Part shown: in pieces, positions 29,340 through 40,692 of the stretch
Position numbering within the stretch: the first letter of the stretch is position 1
Layout: each line of letters opens with the position of its first letter
DNA from: Atriophallophorus winterbourni
Lineage: Eukaryota; Platyhelminthes; Trematoda; Plagiorchiida; Microphallidae
Direction of reading: 5' to 3'
DNA length: 64,000 nucleotides
NCBI GenBank assembly: GCA_013407085.1
Contig: JACCGJ010001714.1
Span: forward strand, 39,014 to 103,013
Program-made: the position numbers and the translations under genes
The notes under the pieces: model-generated
The model's input: the letters and a program-made list of their open reading frames with translations, nothing else
What the model was told of the DNA's origin: nothing
Databases searched by the model: none

Positions 29340-29800
29340 TTAGATACGGCGGAAAACAAGGTTACAGGTATGTAATTTGCTGGCTCCGCCTTTGAAAATC
29401 AGGGAGATTATACCAGATTTCCATTCAGTCGGTATGACACTTTGCGACAACGATTCGCAGTATAACTGAGTCAGATGTCCGCATAGAATTTGTGCACAAT
29501 GCTTTAGTATATTCGAGGTAATTTTATCATAACCAGGGGATTTTCTGGGGTTCAACGATAGTAGAGTTCCCAGCACCTGTTCTCTGGTAATGGTTATTGT
29601 GTCCAATGGTAGAGGATGCGTCTTTTCTGGATCCAGTTGTATATCCACACTTTCCTTTGGACAAAATACTGTAGCTTAATAATTTACCAGAAAATCCGCG
29701 GTGTCAGCTGCATTTGTGGTCATTTCAGAGGGCGTCCATAAGGCCGCAACTTCTGGTTTCACTGAACACTGCTTGTTCACAATCTCGTAAAGAAGCTTGG
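29340..29800 (-). pseudogene. LINE E2 linker and start of reverse transcriptase
   Basis: Contains LNPRKSPGYDKITSNILKHC and VIPTEWKSGIISLIFKGG, the entry to the fingers of a CR1 polymerase. Further upstream KPEVAALWTPSE belongs to the linker, in another frame. Confidence 0.75.
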
Positions 29801-29879
29801 GATTCAAGATTCAAGAATTTATGGTTACAAAAAGCACATAGCTTCAGTTTCAATTTGGACATTATGCCAGCTTGATACT

Positions 29880-30790
29880 ATATTTTGTCTTCATCAATAA
29901 GTTTAATGACCTGATTCCTTAGTTTTCGAAAGGTCTCCCATGTGGCATCGGTGGTTAACCGGCGATGGTTTCTCCAAGCCATATTTCGCAGTTTAATCCA
30001 TTTCCGAGCGCGACTGCGAATTTTAAATTCGAATGCATTTCCACACTGTTTTGGTACGAATGCTGAATTTGAGTTGATTTCCGGGTAAGCTTGGCCAAAT
30101 TGCTAGACCACTGCTCTTTTACTCCGATGCCATCAATTTCCCAATCGTTAATCAAACTTAGGGCGTTTGATAATTTAGATAGGCATTTTTCTGATGATTT
30201 TTGTTGTTTCGTTTGTTCGATCTGCTCGACATAGGTAGTCAAAATTCAAGACCAAATGGCCGCTCGAACCTAGCGGACAACCGTATGTAATATTTTCGAC
30301 GGAGTCTTCTTCAGTTGTCAATATCAGATCGAGCATTGAAGGCATATCTCTCCCTCTGTATCTTGTATTGCTTTCAACGTGATTATACAAGGGAATTTCG
30401 TCAAACAGTGGAGGCAACCGTGGAGGTCTGAGAAATTTTGTTAGTCTTCAGCAAGTTAGGCAGATTAAAGTCTCCCATGATCAAGATTCTGGTATGATAT
30501 CTCGAGGCAATCAAGCGTAGCTTGTCGAGGAGAGTCGAATTATACATTTCCGGGGCTTCTGGTGGACGATAAATGACGCCAATTATGCAATCTTTGCCTG
30601 TTGTCGTTGTCAACAAACACCATAGCGTGTCCTAAAGCACCAAGTCGGAATCCGTCAGTTCTTTGCACTTGTGTCTTTGATCATAATATAGTGCCATACC
30701 TCCTCCACGTGACGCACGGTCTCGGTGGAGCAGTGATGAGCTCCAAGTCAATCGAATATTCACTTTCACTGAAACTTGGCCGTGTGGGTT
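29880..30790 (-). pseudogene. LINE E2 endonuclease and linker
   Basis: The endonuclease is read in three frames: a glycine block RGGGMALYYDQ, then GKDCIIGVIYRPPEAPEMYN and RILIMGDFNLPN, then RYRGRDMPSMLDLILTTEED and PLGSSGHLVLNFDY, where the conserved SDH has become SGH. The first quarter of the domain is missing. Confidence 0.8.
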
Positions 30791-30984
30791 TAAAATGTTA
30801 AAAAATATTTTTTACAAATATTTTGCAAATGCTATGTTCAAAATGCTTGTATTAAGTGGGATCCGAAAGGATGTAATTCAGTGGTTCTTAACCTGGGTTC
30901 GATCAAACCCTAGGGGTTCGGTGAGTCCTTTTCTGGGGTTCGACGGTTTACCATGTATTTTCCCCATACACAGAAAACACGTTA

Positions 30985-31290
30985 TTACTTTACGCGCCAT
31001 GGGACTCGCCGGTTTTTCACATGATTTGCACGTGACTTCGTGTCGAGATTCGTCCTAGCACCTGGGCCGGCCGTGACCATTGTTGCGTTCGCCGGGTCCA
31101 GGCCCTTGGCAATGAGGTCAAGTTGGTTACATGTCGCTGTCACAGTTTGATCGATCGATTTTATTGTCTGTATGTTGGATTTCGTGATGCGGTCAAACGT
31201 GTGGGTAGCCTGAAGTGGGTTGTTCGGCTGAGTGGTGGGCGTTTGGTCGGCAGGTCGATGTGGTTGCTTCGGAACTCGCGATTTCGTCAT
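30985..31290 (-). other. Unexplained 101-codon open frame inside the hAT element
   Basis: Opposite to the transposase and before its start lies an open frame rich in threonine, glutamine and asparagine, with no motif I recognise. It might be an insertion in the hAT element, a chance frame, or part of the normal non-coding region. It has no stop over 300 bases in a region with otherwise many stops. Confidence 0.25.
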
Positions 31291-31600
31291 TTTGCAAATA
31301 ATCCACTATAGCTCATTAACCACACAAGGTAGAATACAGAAACAGTTATCAAAATGCGTAGCTCAACGCGATCTTTGCAATGAAAGCAAAACCGTAGAAT
31401 AGTTAACGATTGGAAAAAGTTTGCGCGCGTGAGCAAACTGTTATATTTACACCGACGTGACGTCACGCTCTGCTTCACTATTATTGGTTGCATCTGATCA
31501 CGCCACATCGCTTGGCCTTGATATCTGTGCTGACTGCTGCAGGCAGCTCGGGTCAATCAGTAGTCGACTTGTGACTGTCCTGGTCGTACGTGATTTGTGA

Positions 31601-32160
<560 letters not shown>

Positions 32161-32805
32161 TTTGCGGTAAATATTCATTCTGTGTTTGTTCATGTGCGAA
32201 ATTCATGTTGTGTTGGGTTTTTTCTTTCAACACAGTGATTTTGTGTGGAAATGATGCATGAGACTGTTTGTGCACTTATACAGTATAGACAGTTATATAC
32301 AAATCTGTTGAATTAAAAAATCATTTTATTTTTCCAACTACGAAGGGTTCGATGAATGCATGTATGGAACTTGTAGGGTTCGGTACCACCGAAAAGGTTA
32401 AGAACCACTGATGTAATTCATCGAAATAAAACGAGGTGAGAGTGAAGTAGATCCAAAAATGCAGGATCAGAGGAATATTAGTCCGCAAGCACACGAATAT
32501 AACCATGAAAAAGACATATTATATGTATCAATAATATGTAGTTTTGTGAGATTCTAATATTCGTGGATGGTGTAAAGGTGTCGTAAAGATAACTAAGCTG
32601 TAATTTTACGAACAGATCCATAAGTATCTAGAAAAACCTTTACGTTTGGTCCCTAAAACATCGCCCATTATACAATTTCCGAAAATGTCACATGTTGAAC
32701 TCTGGAGATTCAAGATTTATGGTTGAAAAAGCAATTAACTTTACAATAACCACAGGGTGGAAATATAGGTACAAATCAAGAAATCAATGGGACAATGATA
32801 GCTTA

Positions 32806-33369
32806 TTAATAGTTTGGGGAAAAATTCGGATTAGCTCTCATATAATCGTCAAGTTTTGATTTGAATATAGATAAGCTGTTTGAGCTTACCAAATCGGAAG
32901 GTAGGGAATTCCAAGCAAAGCACACACGTACGGAATAAAAATACCTGCGGCAGTTCCGTTTGGAATGTGGTATTTCCAACTTGCAACCATGGCCACGGCT
33001 GTTGCTGGAAGTTTGAAGGTGGAATAATATATCCAGGGGGTGGGAAACAGTAGTTAGTATTTTGTATGCGAGGATGAGATCACCTCGCATTCTCCTTTGT
33101 GCAAGTGTACTCATTTCCAGTTGTCTGAGTCGCCTGGCGAATGACATATTTTCGAGACCAATGACAAGCTTAGAAGCTTTCCGGTATATGCGATCCAGGA
33201 GTAAGATGTCTTTTTGGAGCCATGGTGTCCAGGCTTGTGTGGCATAATCTAGAACCGGGTGTATATATGTATTCATCATGAGAGGAAAACACCCCGGGGA
33301 AAAACGTCCAAATATCCACCGTAACATATCGAGACGCGCTTTTGTTAACGGCTCCGCATTGTAGACCAT
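32806..33369 (-). pseudogene. LINE D C-terminal domain
   Basis: Nearly the same as in LINE C, but open to the natural end: IFGRFSPGCFPLMMNTYIHP, WTPWLQKDILLLDRIYRKAS, then HSKRNCRRYFYSVRVCFAWN and LVSSNSLSIFKSKLDDYMR. The junction with the polymerase frame is shifted. Confidence 0.85.
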
Positions 33370-33496
33370 TTTTCAAACTACTGCAAATCCAAACACCCTG
33401 GTCCTTTTCTTCTTCGGTGTACTCCTGGTTTCTGTCGCCGAGCTTGTATGGATAGGAAAAGCCAAGGTGACGACCAATCTGAATGGTCTTCGACTT

Positions 33497-34024
33497 TTAC
33501 ATATTCAATGGCAGTTTATTTTCGGATGACCAGTTGTACAAAGCACTCAAATCGTTTTGCAGCAAGATACAATCGTCAGCATTTCTGATTTGCCTCCATA
33601 CTTTTATATCGTCAGCAAACAAAACCATCTTACTATCATTTGGTAGTGGTATATCGTTCATATAGACTAGAAACAGTATTGGTCCAAGCACTGAGCCTTG
33701 TGGAACTCCGCTAGTGACATCGATGTTCTTCGATAATAGGCCGTCCACACGAACTCGGATGTGTCTGTTGCTGAGGTAATCTCTTAACAATTCGTATAGT
33801 CTTCCAACAACATCATGTTTCTTTAGCTTATTCAAGAGTAAATTGTGATCAACTCTGCCGAACGCCTTAGAAGTGTCCAGGTAGCACGCTTGATTACAGC
33901 CCCCCACATCTACAATCCTCGTCCAATCGTCTAAGCTTGTCAGCAAATTTGTTATACAAGAGCGATTTCTGCGAAATCCATGTTGGGCAACTGCCAAAAG
34001 TTGATTCGTTTCCAGATGTCGCAC
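33497..34024 (-). pseudogene. LINE D reverse transcriptase, main part
   Basis: Open for 175 codons: AQHGFRRNRSCITNLLTSLD, CYLDTSKAFGRVDHNLLL (motif A, with FGRV for the usual FDRV), GVPQGSVLGPILFLVYMND and MVLFADDIKVW. All three catalytic aspartates are present (YLD and ADD). Frameshifts lie upstream, at the start of the fingers. Confidence 0.85.
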
Positions 34025-34147
34025 GATTTCTGCGGTTATTATTCGCTAGAAAACTTTTGATACCGAAGACAGCAAGGTCACCGGCCTGTAATTTTTAACA
34101 TCAGAACGGCAACCACCTTTGTAAATGGGTATTATTTGTCCCAGTTT

Positions 34148-35049
34148 TCAGTCTTGTGGCACTACGCCAGCTTGGAGCAAATTATTAAACATGCAAGATA
34201 GAGGTTCAGATAGCTGCGCATGGCAGGTTTTGAGCAGCTTTGGAGTTATCTCGTCTGGTCCTGGAGATTTCTTTACGTTTAATTTTCGTAAGTGCTGCGC
34301 TACCACCATCGGAGTAATCAACACTTCACTCAAGGTCGGTCGGTCAAGTCGAACGATTGGTTCCTGATCAGGCTCCATGGATTTCGGCGCAAAAACTCCG
34401 GCATAAAAGTCTGCTAACAGGTCAGCGGTCTGATTTATGGATTCCGTGAAGCCGGACGAAGTTTTCAGGGCAAAGACTCCTGGTTTAATATTTGTTCTAT
34501 CGTTTACAAGTCTATACAAGAGCTTCGGATTCTGGTGCATCTGAGTAATCAATTGCGATTGGAACGCTTGTTTATCATCTCGAATTAAGCTGATAACTTT
34601 GTTTCTCAGTCGTGTAAATTGTGCCCAAGAATCAGCTGTGTTGGTAGCCTTGTGAAACCCCCACGCTACTGCCCTTTGTTTCATCCACTTTTTGGTCCTG
34701 CTTCGTAGTAAAATTTATTTCGTTGAGACGTTTTCTTCACTACACACACTGAATGTTCCTCCAATATAGATTTGAGGTGCTGTAAGAGAGATCGCCAATG
34801 ACTATCCGGATCGGAGTAATCCAGCTGTGCGAAACTAGTGCTTTGTAACTCGGCACACAGAGCACGGTAGTTCACCATTCTGACGCATTTTGTCCCGTCA
34901 TTATTGCGTCTAGCGCTACAAACGTACTCGAATTCTAGGACAACGTGATCGCTTCGTCCGATCAGAGGTTTATAAACGATATTCTCAACAGCTGTGGGAT
35001 CTGATGTAAGTATAAGGTCCAAGGTAGACGGCTGGTCTGATCCTCTCAT
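34148..35049 (-). pseudogene. LINE D linker, fingers start and endonuclease end
   Basis: Two frames meet near 34683. The right one holds GSDQPSTLDLILTSDPT and LIGRSDHVVLEFEYVC (endonuclease end). The left one holds FTRLRNKVISLIRDDKQAFQ, LVNDRTNIKPGVF and VKKSPGPDEITPKLLK, the entry to reverse transcriptase. Confidence 0.8.
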
Positions 35050-35071
35050 ACTAGTAAATCCAAAAACGTGG

Positions 35072-35275
35072 TTATAAAGGGATCTGGTCGTTCATAGCTC
35101 TACAGATAAACGATTGCTTGAAGTAGAGTGCTGCTCCTCCGCCATCGCCTAAACGGTCACGCCGGAATAGAGACATGTTGGGCAAAGAGAGTTCATTATC
35201 AGACAATGAGGCATGGAACCACGTTTCTGTTACTGCAACTATGTCTGGCGCCGTTTCGTTACAAATTTCGGAATA
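35072..35275 (-). pseudogene. LINE D endonuclease N-terminal fragment
   Basis: Contains NETAPDIVAVTETWFHASLS and FRRDRLGDGGGAALYFKQ, followed directly by the later endonuclease part because of a 260-base deletion near 35080. Codons beyond 35275 belong to LINE E3, read backwards. Confidence 0.8.
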
Positions 35276-36031
35276 TATGAAAATTTTCAATATTCTTTTA
35301 GTGCCATGGAACAAAATGAATTAAGTGTGTTAATAAGCAACAATCTAGGAATGTCGTGAAACTGCAACTCCGTTTACCGGAAAACGTCACAGAAGGTGTG
35401 ACTTCTGAAGTCAAGTATCGTGAGTTTCTCGAAGCAGACGATTTCTGTTTAATACATACATACGTGAGACCCGCGATAGAATATGCAAATCATGCGTGTT
35501 CGCCATTGCTTAAATAAGATGTTGCGACTTTACTAAAAACATTCCATCGAGCTACTACACTTGTCACCGTATACGACCGAAAACCATAAAATAAGTAAAT
35601 CACAACACTAAAGATAATCGATATTCCAATTTGGTAGTTGTCTCTGAATAGATTTGACCTGATTTTGTCATCAAAAATTTACCATTCGCAGAGCTCATTC
35701 AATCTACGTATTACATTAGGTCGAACATGAACTGTCCATGTTCCTCATTCACAACTTAACTGTAGACGACATTTCTGTCGCGAGAGTTTGTTTTTCATGT
35801 AACAATCTACCCGATTATGTTGTAGACTACCCAACGCAACAAAAATATCCAATCTTAATCCCAATATTTTGTGGGACTTAATCTAAACATCAAATGAAAT
35901 TATACACCTGAGCGCATGGATCTACATGTGCTACCCAACTGTGCAAACGAAAACAATTTCTGCCCTTTGGATTTTTACCAGATTTCTGAACTGTCAATCA
36001 AATCTTAATTTTTCTCGTTATATTATTCGTA

Positions 36032-36389
36032 ACTCCGCCAAGGACGGTCCCAAGCCCGTCTGAGAAAGGAGGAGGGTTGGGCTTAGGGCTAGCAACCCTA
36101 TCCCGTAAAACCTACATTGCTACGGAAACGAAGACAACAGATCCGTGGCTCGGTCATGTCTGCAGGATGGATCCCAGTTCGCATACGAAGGTAGCCATGC
36201 ACTGGCATCCGCAAGGTAAACGAAAAAGGGGACGGTCCAAGGAAACTTGGCGCAGAACGTTGGAACGCGAACTACATGCACAAGGATTCACGGTGCAGAC
36301 GGCAACGGAAGCAGTGACAGACCGGAACCACTGGCGTGAAGTTGTCTTCGCCTCATGTGCCACCCGGCACGGAGAGGACTGAGTGAGTG
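36032..36389 (+). mobile_element. RTE-derived mini-element (358 bp) with 12-bp target duplication
   Basis: Flanked by ATATTATTCGTA on both sides (36020-36031 and 36390-36401). The first 75 bases are an untranslated leader of RTE type (AAGGACGGTCCCAAGC, GGAGGAGGGTTGGGC, AGCAACCC). The rest codes for the C-terminal end of an RTE ORF: WLGHVCRMDPSSHTKV, KRKRGRSKETWRRTL, DRNHWREVV. It ends in GAGTGAGTG, a short tandem tail. Endonuclease and polymerase are missing, so it is a LINE-derived non-autonomous unit mobilised by another element. Confidence 0.85.
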
Positions 36390-36498
36390 ATATTATTCGT
36401 AGTTTTGATATTAATCTGTGGTTTTTAAAAGCTATATGCAATTTAGACCATTAAAATGGAAAAAATTGGATTGAAGTTAATTAAACTGAATTGAACTG

Positions 36499-37659
36499 TC
36501 CCCGTAAAACAAGTCAGAAAGCATTCAGATCTATTTACAAAGGTGGTTTCCGTTCTGAAATTAAAAATTACAGGTCGGTGACATTGCTGTCTTCGGTAGC
36601 CAAAGCTTTTGAGCGAATAATAACCGCAGAAATAGTGCGACATCTGAAAATAACCAACTTTTGGCAGTTGCCAAACACGGATTTCGCGGAAATCGCTTTT
36701 GTCTAACAAATTTGCTGACAGGCGCTGGACGATTGGACGAGGGTTGCAGATGCGGGGGGTGTATTCGTGCGTGCTACCTGGACATTTCTAAATATTTCGA
36801 TAAAGTTGATCATAATTAACTATTGAACAAGCTAAAGAAACACGGTATTGTTGAAAGACTTTATGAATTGATACGTGATTACCTCAGCAGCAGACATATC
36901 AGAATTCGTGTGGACGGCCTATTATCGAATCAAATTGAAGTCACAAGCGGTGTTCCACAAGGCTCAGTGCTTGGACCAATACTGTTCCTAGTCTATATGA
37001 AAGATATACCAATACCAAATGACAGTAAGATGGTATTGTTTGCTGATGATATAAAAGTATGGAGGCAAATCAACAATGCTGATGAATGTATTTTGCTACA
37101 AAACGATTTGAGTGCTTTGAACAAGTGGTCATCCGAAAATAAGCTGCCGTTGATTATGGAAAAATATATGATCATTCAGATCGGTCGTGACATTGGCTTT
37201 TCCTATCCATACAAGATCGGCAACAAAATCCTGGAGAACACCGCGGAAGAAAAGCACCTGGGGGTCTGGATTTGCGGTAGTTTGATAAATGGTCTACAAT
37301 GGGAAGCCATTAACAAAAGCGTGTTTCGGCTGCTCGATATGTTACGGAGGATATTTGGACCATTTTTCCATGGGTGTTTTCCTAACATGATGAACACATA
37401 TATACACCCGGTTCTAGACCATGCCACACAAGGTTGGATACCATTGCTCTAAAAAGTCATCTTACATCTGGATCGCTTATATCGCAATGCTTCTAAGCTT
37501 GTCATTGGACTCGAAAATATGCCATTCGCTGGGCAACTCAGACGACTGGAGCTGAGGACAAAGGAGAATGCGAGGTGAATTTATCCTCGCATACAAAATA
37601 CTTACCTCTATTTACCACCCCCTGGACATATTAGTCCACCTTCGAACTTCCAGCAACAC
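36499..37659 (+). mobile_element. LINE C-family fragment (C2)
   Basis: Plus-strand copy related to LINES C and D, starting in the fingers of reverse transcriptase (IYKGGFRSEIKNYRSVTLL) and ending inside the C-terminal domain at FHLRTSS-like codons, where family B sequence begins abruptly. The polymerase frame 36823-37452 is still open, with GVPQGSVLGPILFLVYMKD and FADDIKVW; motif A upstream is damaged. Confidence 0.8.
36823..37452 (+). pseudogene. C2 reverse transcriptase end and C-terminal start
   Basis: Open for 209 codons with the strand motifs named for C2, then IFGPFFHGCFPNMMNTYIHP. A TAA stops the frame inside the WTPWLQ block (WIPLL-stop). About 200 further bases continue the domain in other frames. 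Confidence 0.8.
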
Positions 37660-38714
37660 GTGTTCACGATTATATTTGAGCAAAGCTTTGTGGCAGAAAC
37701 TTGGAAAAATGCCCTGATTAGTCCCATCTACAGCTTAGTGTGGCGAGAGAAAAAATCTATTAAACCATCGTCCGATAGCTTATTACCAGTGCTATCAAAA
37801 GTAATGGAGTCCATCATAGCTGATGCATTGCGGAATCACTTTGAGACTAATAATGTAATCTCCGAGGCACAGCGTGGATTTAGGAAAAAAATGATCTTGC
37901 ATGACAAACTTGCTATTAGCAAAAGAGCTTGGCCTGAACTACTGGATATCGGTAACTCCGTGGACGTGCTTTATACCGATTTCTCTAAAGCTTTCGATAG
38001 TGTCAATCACGAAATACTTTCGTCGAAACTATTCACCTACGGAGTACAGTGTAAACTCCATACATAGATTAGAAAATGGTCAACATTCCGTGAGAGTCAA
38101 AAATGTACTATCCGAGTCGATTAAAGTTGCCCGTGGTGTCCCAAAAGGATCAGTCCTCGAACCGCTTTTTTAAATATATATAAACGAATTTCCTACTATA
38201 CTGCAGTCGTCGGTGTTTATTTTCGCTGATGACGCAAGATAAACTTCAAGGCTGAAACGCAGAACCTACAACTGGATCTCGATATGATTTGCACCTGGTC
38301 CCTAGACAACGAAATGCCACTGAATGCTTCAAAATGCAGCCTACTGTCTCGCAACAGCAAGTTTAGCAAAGAATATTATCTAGGTCGTACTGTTATTAAA
38401 ACCACATCCACCGAATAAGATTTAGGCGTGATTAACCGATCTTACTAAGGAAACTCAATGCAATCTCAAGTCGCTGGCAGCAATTTGTATCTCCTTAGGA
38501 GAGTTCTAGGTTCGTTTGACCCCAACATTGTCTGCAAATTGATTTCAACCTACATCCGTTCTCATATTGAATATGCTATACCAACATGGGATCCATAGCT
38601 GAAGAAAGATACTCAGCTATTGGAAACTCCATGGCACACATCTGGGTTGTCACCAATCTAAACATTATCAACAGCATAGCTGCAACATAAATGAATATAT
38701 CTATGAATAACCGG
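37660..38714 (+). mobile_element. LINE B-family fragment (B2)
   Basis: Matches LINE B from FTMMFEQSFVPETWK onward, but with many stops and indels. The readable piece 37660-38067 contains VLSKVMESIIADALRNHFE and YTDFSKAFDSVNH (motif A, YIDF changed to YTDF). Later blocks (GVPKGSVLEP, FADDAR) are scattered over three frames. It ends with the LINE B 3' signature ATATCTATGAATA. Confidence 0.8.
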
Positions 38715-39146
38715 TGCCATATCCACGCTGCTGCACAACTTTCTACATTCTTCATTATAGTGCCTCAACCTGTCGCCTATTAACGTTGCACTCGTTTATT
38801 TCACATTCGTACAAATCACAATTAGTCCATGTAGGGACTGTGCACAGTGTCTGTCGTTCTCGCTGGTTGCGGGAAATTTCAACCGCCTTAGATCGAATAA
38901 CTATCATGTCGGTTTTTGAAGTATTTTGCCGCATGACTTTTGGTTTAGAATCGGAGAGATTTGGCTGAACTTTCCAATGAGCAAATGGCTTGAGCTTCGT
39001 AACTCTTTTCGTACCAAGGAAGTTTTGGGCAGCTCTGTGAACTGCGTCGCCCTACGATAGAGTAGGAGGTAGCGGTCTGGTCTGCTCGGCTGCGAAACGA
39101 TGTTGCTCTCTTTGATCAAATCTATCACAGAGCAACAAATTTTGGT
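38715..39146 (-). pseudogene. CR1 ORF1 fragment, LINE A-like
   Basis: On the minus strand this matches the ORF1 part of LINE A near 12045-12330, sharing a KPKVM block and a following VDIIGI/TDMIVI-SK-VE pattern. It is isolated from any ORF2, so it is a fragment cut on both sides. Confidence 0.6.
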
Positions 39147-39381
39147 GATGTGACTTGGTAATGTTCCGTACGCCGAAAGATTGTGAGGTCTGGGTCTGTG
39201 ACATTACCCAAAGGCAGATACGACGCGATATTATTCCGACCTATAGATTTGGTCTACCGAAGGATATGCTGTAAAACACTTGCTTGATGTGTGCGATGAG
39301 AAAGTGACACGCAGACATACCTTATCCCCTTACGTCCCAAGTTCCCGTATCGATTGTCGGCGCCATTTTTTCTTTTTAATT
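39147..39381. other. Unassigned 235 bases
   Basis: No coding motif or repeat copy was recognised. It lies between the CR1 fragment and a copy of the short SINE-like repeat. Confidence 0.3.
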
Positions 39382-39450
39382 CCCACGTGCAGTCTCTGAC
39401 TGTGCGGCACTTTGCCTGGATCAGGCTTGTGCTTTCATACCACACCATAC
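39382..39450 (-). repeat. Short SINE-like repeat core, copy 1
   Basis: On the minus strand: GGTATGAAAGCACAAGCCTG, ATCCAGGCAAAGTGCC and GCACAGTCAGAGACTGCACG, the core seen in at least seven places in the window. Flanks show no clear duplication. Confidence 0.85.
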
Positions 39451-39478
39451 CTATTAGCCCACGTTCGGCATTATTACC

Positions 39479-39657
39479 TGTCGTATATCGCTGTCGGTTT
39501 GTCTTGTACTGTCTTTTTATATTATAAACTCGTGTCCATATATAAACGCATCCCTCTCCCTTTTCAGCCGTATATTGCATCAACAAGTTGTTTAAAGCCC
39601 AAATCTCGGATTTTCTTACTCTCTACTCGTTGGGTTCTCTATAATCAATTCACCACA
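39479..39657 (+). repeat. Short LTR, forward arm of a palindromic pair
   Basis: Starts TGTCGTATATCGCTGTC and ends AATTCACCACA. It matches the solo LTR at 42485-42662 along its full length. It contains CCATATATAAACGC, a TATA-like box. Preceded by TTACC, which recurs after the reverse arm. Confidence 0.85.
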
Positions 39658-39660
39658 ATT

Positions 39661-39786
39661 TAAATAACTTGTTGATACAATATACGGCTGAAAAGGGAGC
39701 ACTCTCCCTCAGTGATGCGTTTATATATGGTCACGAGTTTATAATATAAAAAACAGTACAAGGCAAACAGACAGCGATATACGACA
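39661..39786 (-). repeat. Short LTR, reverse truncated arm of the palindromic pair
   Basis: The complement of the forward LTR from about its position 113 back to its start: ACTTGTTGATACAATATACG, a small insertion near CACTCTCCCTCAG, then ATATACGACA at the end. Followed by TTACC (39787-39791). The first 60-odd bases of the complementary LTR are missing at the centre of the palindrome. Confidence 0.85.
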
Positions 39787-39791
39787 TTACC

Positions 39792-40692
39792 GATGATTGT
39801 TGACAAATAATTCACCGCAGATTGAAACAACATAAAAAATTTTACTGCTACGAATGAACCTGAGCCTAACATTGCGTTGTCACCAGAAAATATGTTGTAA
39901 CAACAGAACCTCTGAAACCTAAATGCTCCGAGAAACATGGTCCCAACAAAAGGTTAAGTAAGGCAGGCGCTTTGACCAGAAGTTTTGGCAAAAAACCCGA
40001 TTGTTCTCCTCTGTGGTTAAAAGCGAACTTAGATAATTTCAGACCATACAAAGTTCTTAAATGGCTGGTATGGTATGGTATGAAAGCACAAGCCTGATCC
40101 AGGCAAAGTGCCGTACAGTCAGAGACTGCACGTGGGCTAAGACGCTTGACGCCTCATTACGATAAAATAATTCCAGCTGAATAGACGTTAGTTTGTTTCA
40201 TGTAATCGGGTCATTCGACATTGTGTTGTTGGAAGAAAGTACATCGAGTAAGTGACAAGCCTTATCTATAATAGGATTCTTGGAACATGAAGCAACAAAT
40301 GCGCCAGTCGACCCATTTACAGTGCAAACACGAATGAAAGAACCGAAGAACCTTGCCTCAGACTTCATGTTTGAGTAAAGGATCTTCCAGAACAGACGAG
40401 CAAAATATTTATAGTATTGCATACATTGTAGAACACTGAGGTCATTTTGGGAAAGCGGGCAAGGGGAAATATTTGTGAGGGAACCATAGGCCACGAAACG
40501 GCAATTATAGCTCCAAATAAACAAATTACAGATCGCACCGCTATCAACATTTCGTTCGACTTCAGAAATCGTTGCAGCAATAATTGAAGTTCATCAATTT
40601 TAAACGAATTTGACGGAAAACAGAGGCAACACATCTGGTTTCAACGTAAGTGTTCAACGAAAACAAAATCGAATAAAACAAAAGCAAATCAG
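39792..40692 (-). other. Sequence downstream of the ZDHHC24-like gene; probable 3' untranslated region, open frames unassigned
   Basis: The region lies 3' of the gene's stop codon. It holds overlapping minus-strand open stretches of 60-110 codons (for example 40198-40524 and 40365-40634) that I do not recognise. They could be part of a long 3' untranslated region, or exons of another gene. A copy of the short SINE-like core is at about 40073-40140. No AATAAA polyadenylation signal was noticed close to the stop. Confidence 0.35.
40073..40140 (+). repeat. Short SINE-like repeat core, copy 2
   Basis: GGTATGAAAGCACAAGCCTG and then GCACAGTC-type core with one change (CGTACAGTC). It is preceded by TGGTATGGTATGGTATG, a short pentamer-like expansion of the repeat start. 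Confidence 0.85.

Larger units (their letters stand above)
27918..30790 (-). mobile_element. LINE E2, CR1-type, several breaks
   Basis: Runs from a 3' end with three AATTC units followed by TTTTAATGGTCTAAAAAGC (complement of the family end) to an endonuclease truncated near 30790. Pieces in order on the minus strand: endonuclease, linker, reverse transcriptase, C-terminal domain. A short 3'-end fragment of a related LINE (about 29802-29880, starting with two GATTCAA units) is inserted in the linker. Confidence 0.8.
32706..35275 (-). mobile_element. LINE D, CR1-type, same family as LINE C
   Basis: Inserted on the minus strand into LINE E3, whose sequence resumes on either side. From right to left it has an endonuclease lacking about 260 bases, linker, reverse transcriptase and C-terminal domain. 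LINE C keeps the endonuclease segment that D lacks, and D keeps the 900 bases that C lacks, so the two deletions are independent. The 3' end carries one to two GATTCAA units. Confidence 0.85.

Noticed and set aside
39399..39450. Short SINE-like core as a tRNA-derived element
   Set aside because: No convincing A box and B box at the right spacing and no cloverleaf with anticodon arm was found, so a tRNA origin was not claimed.
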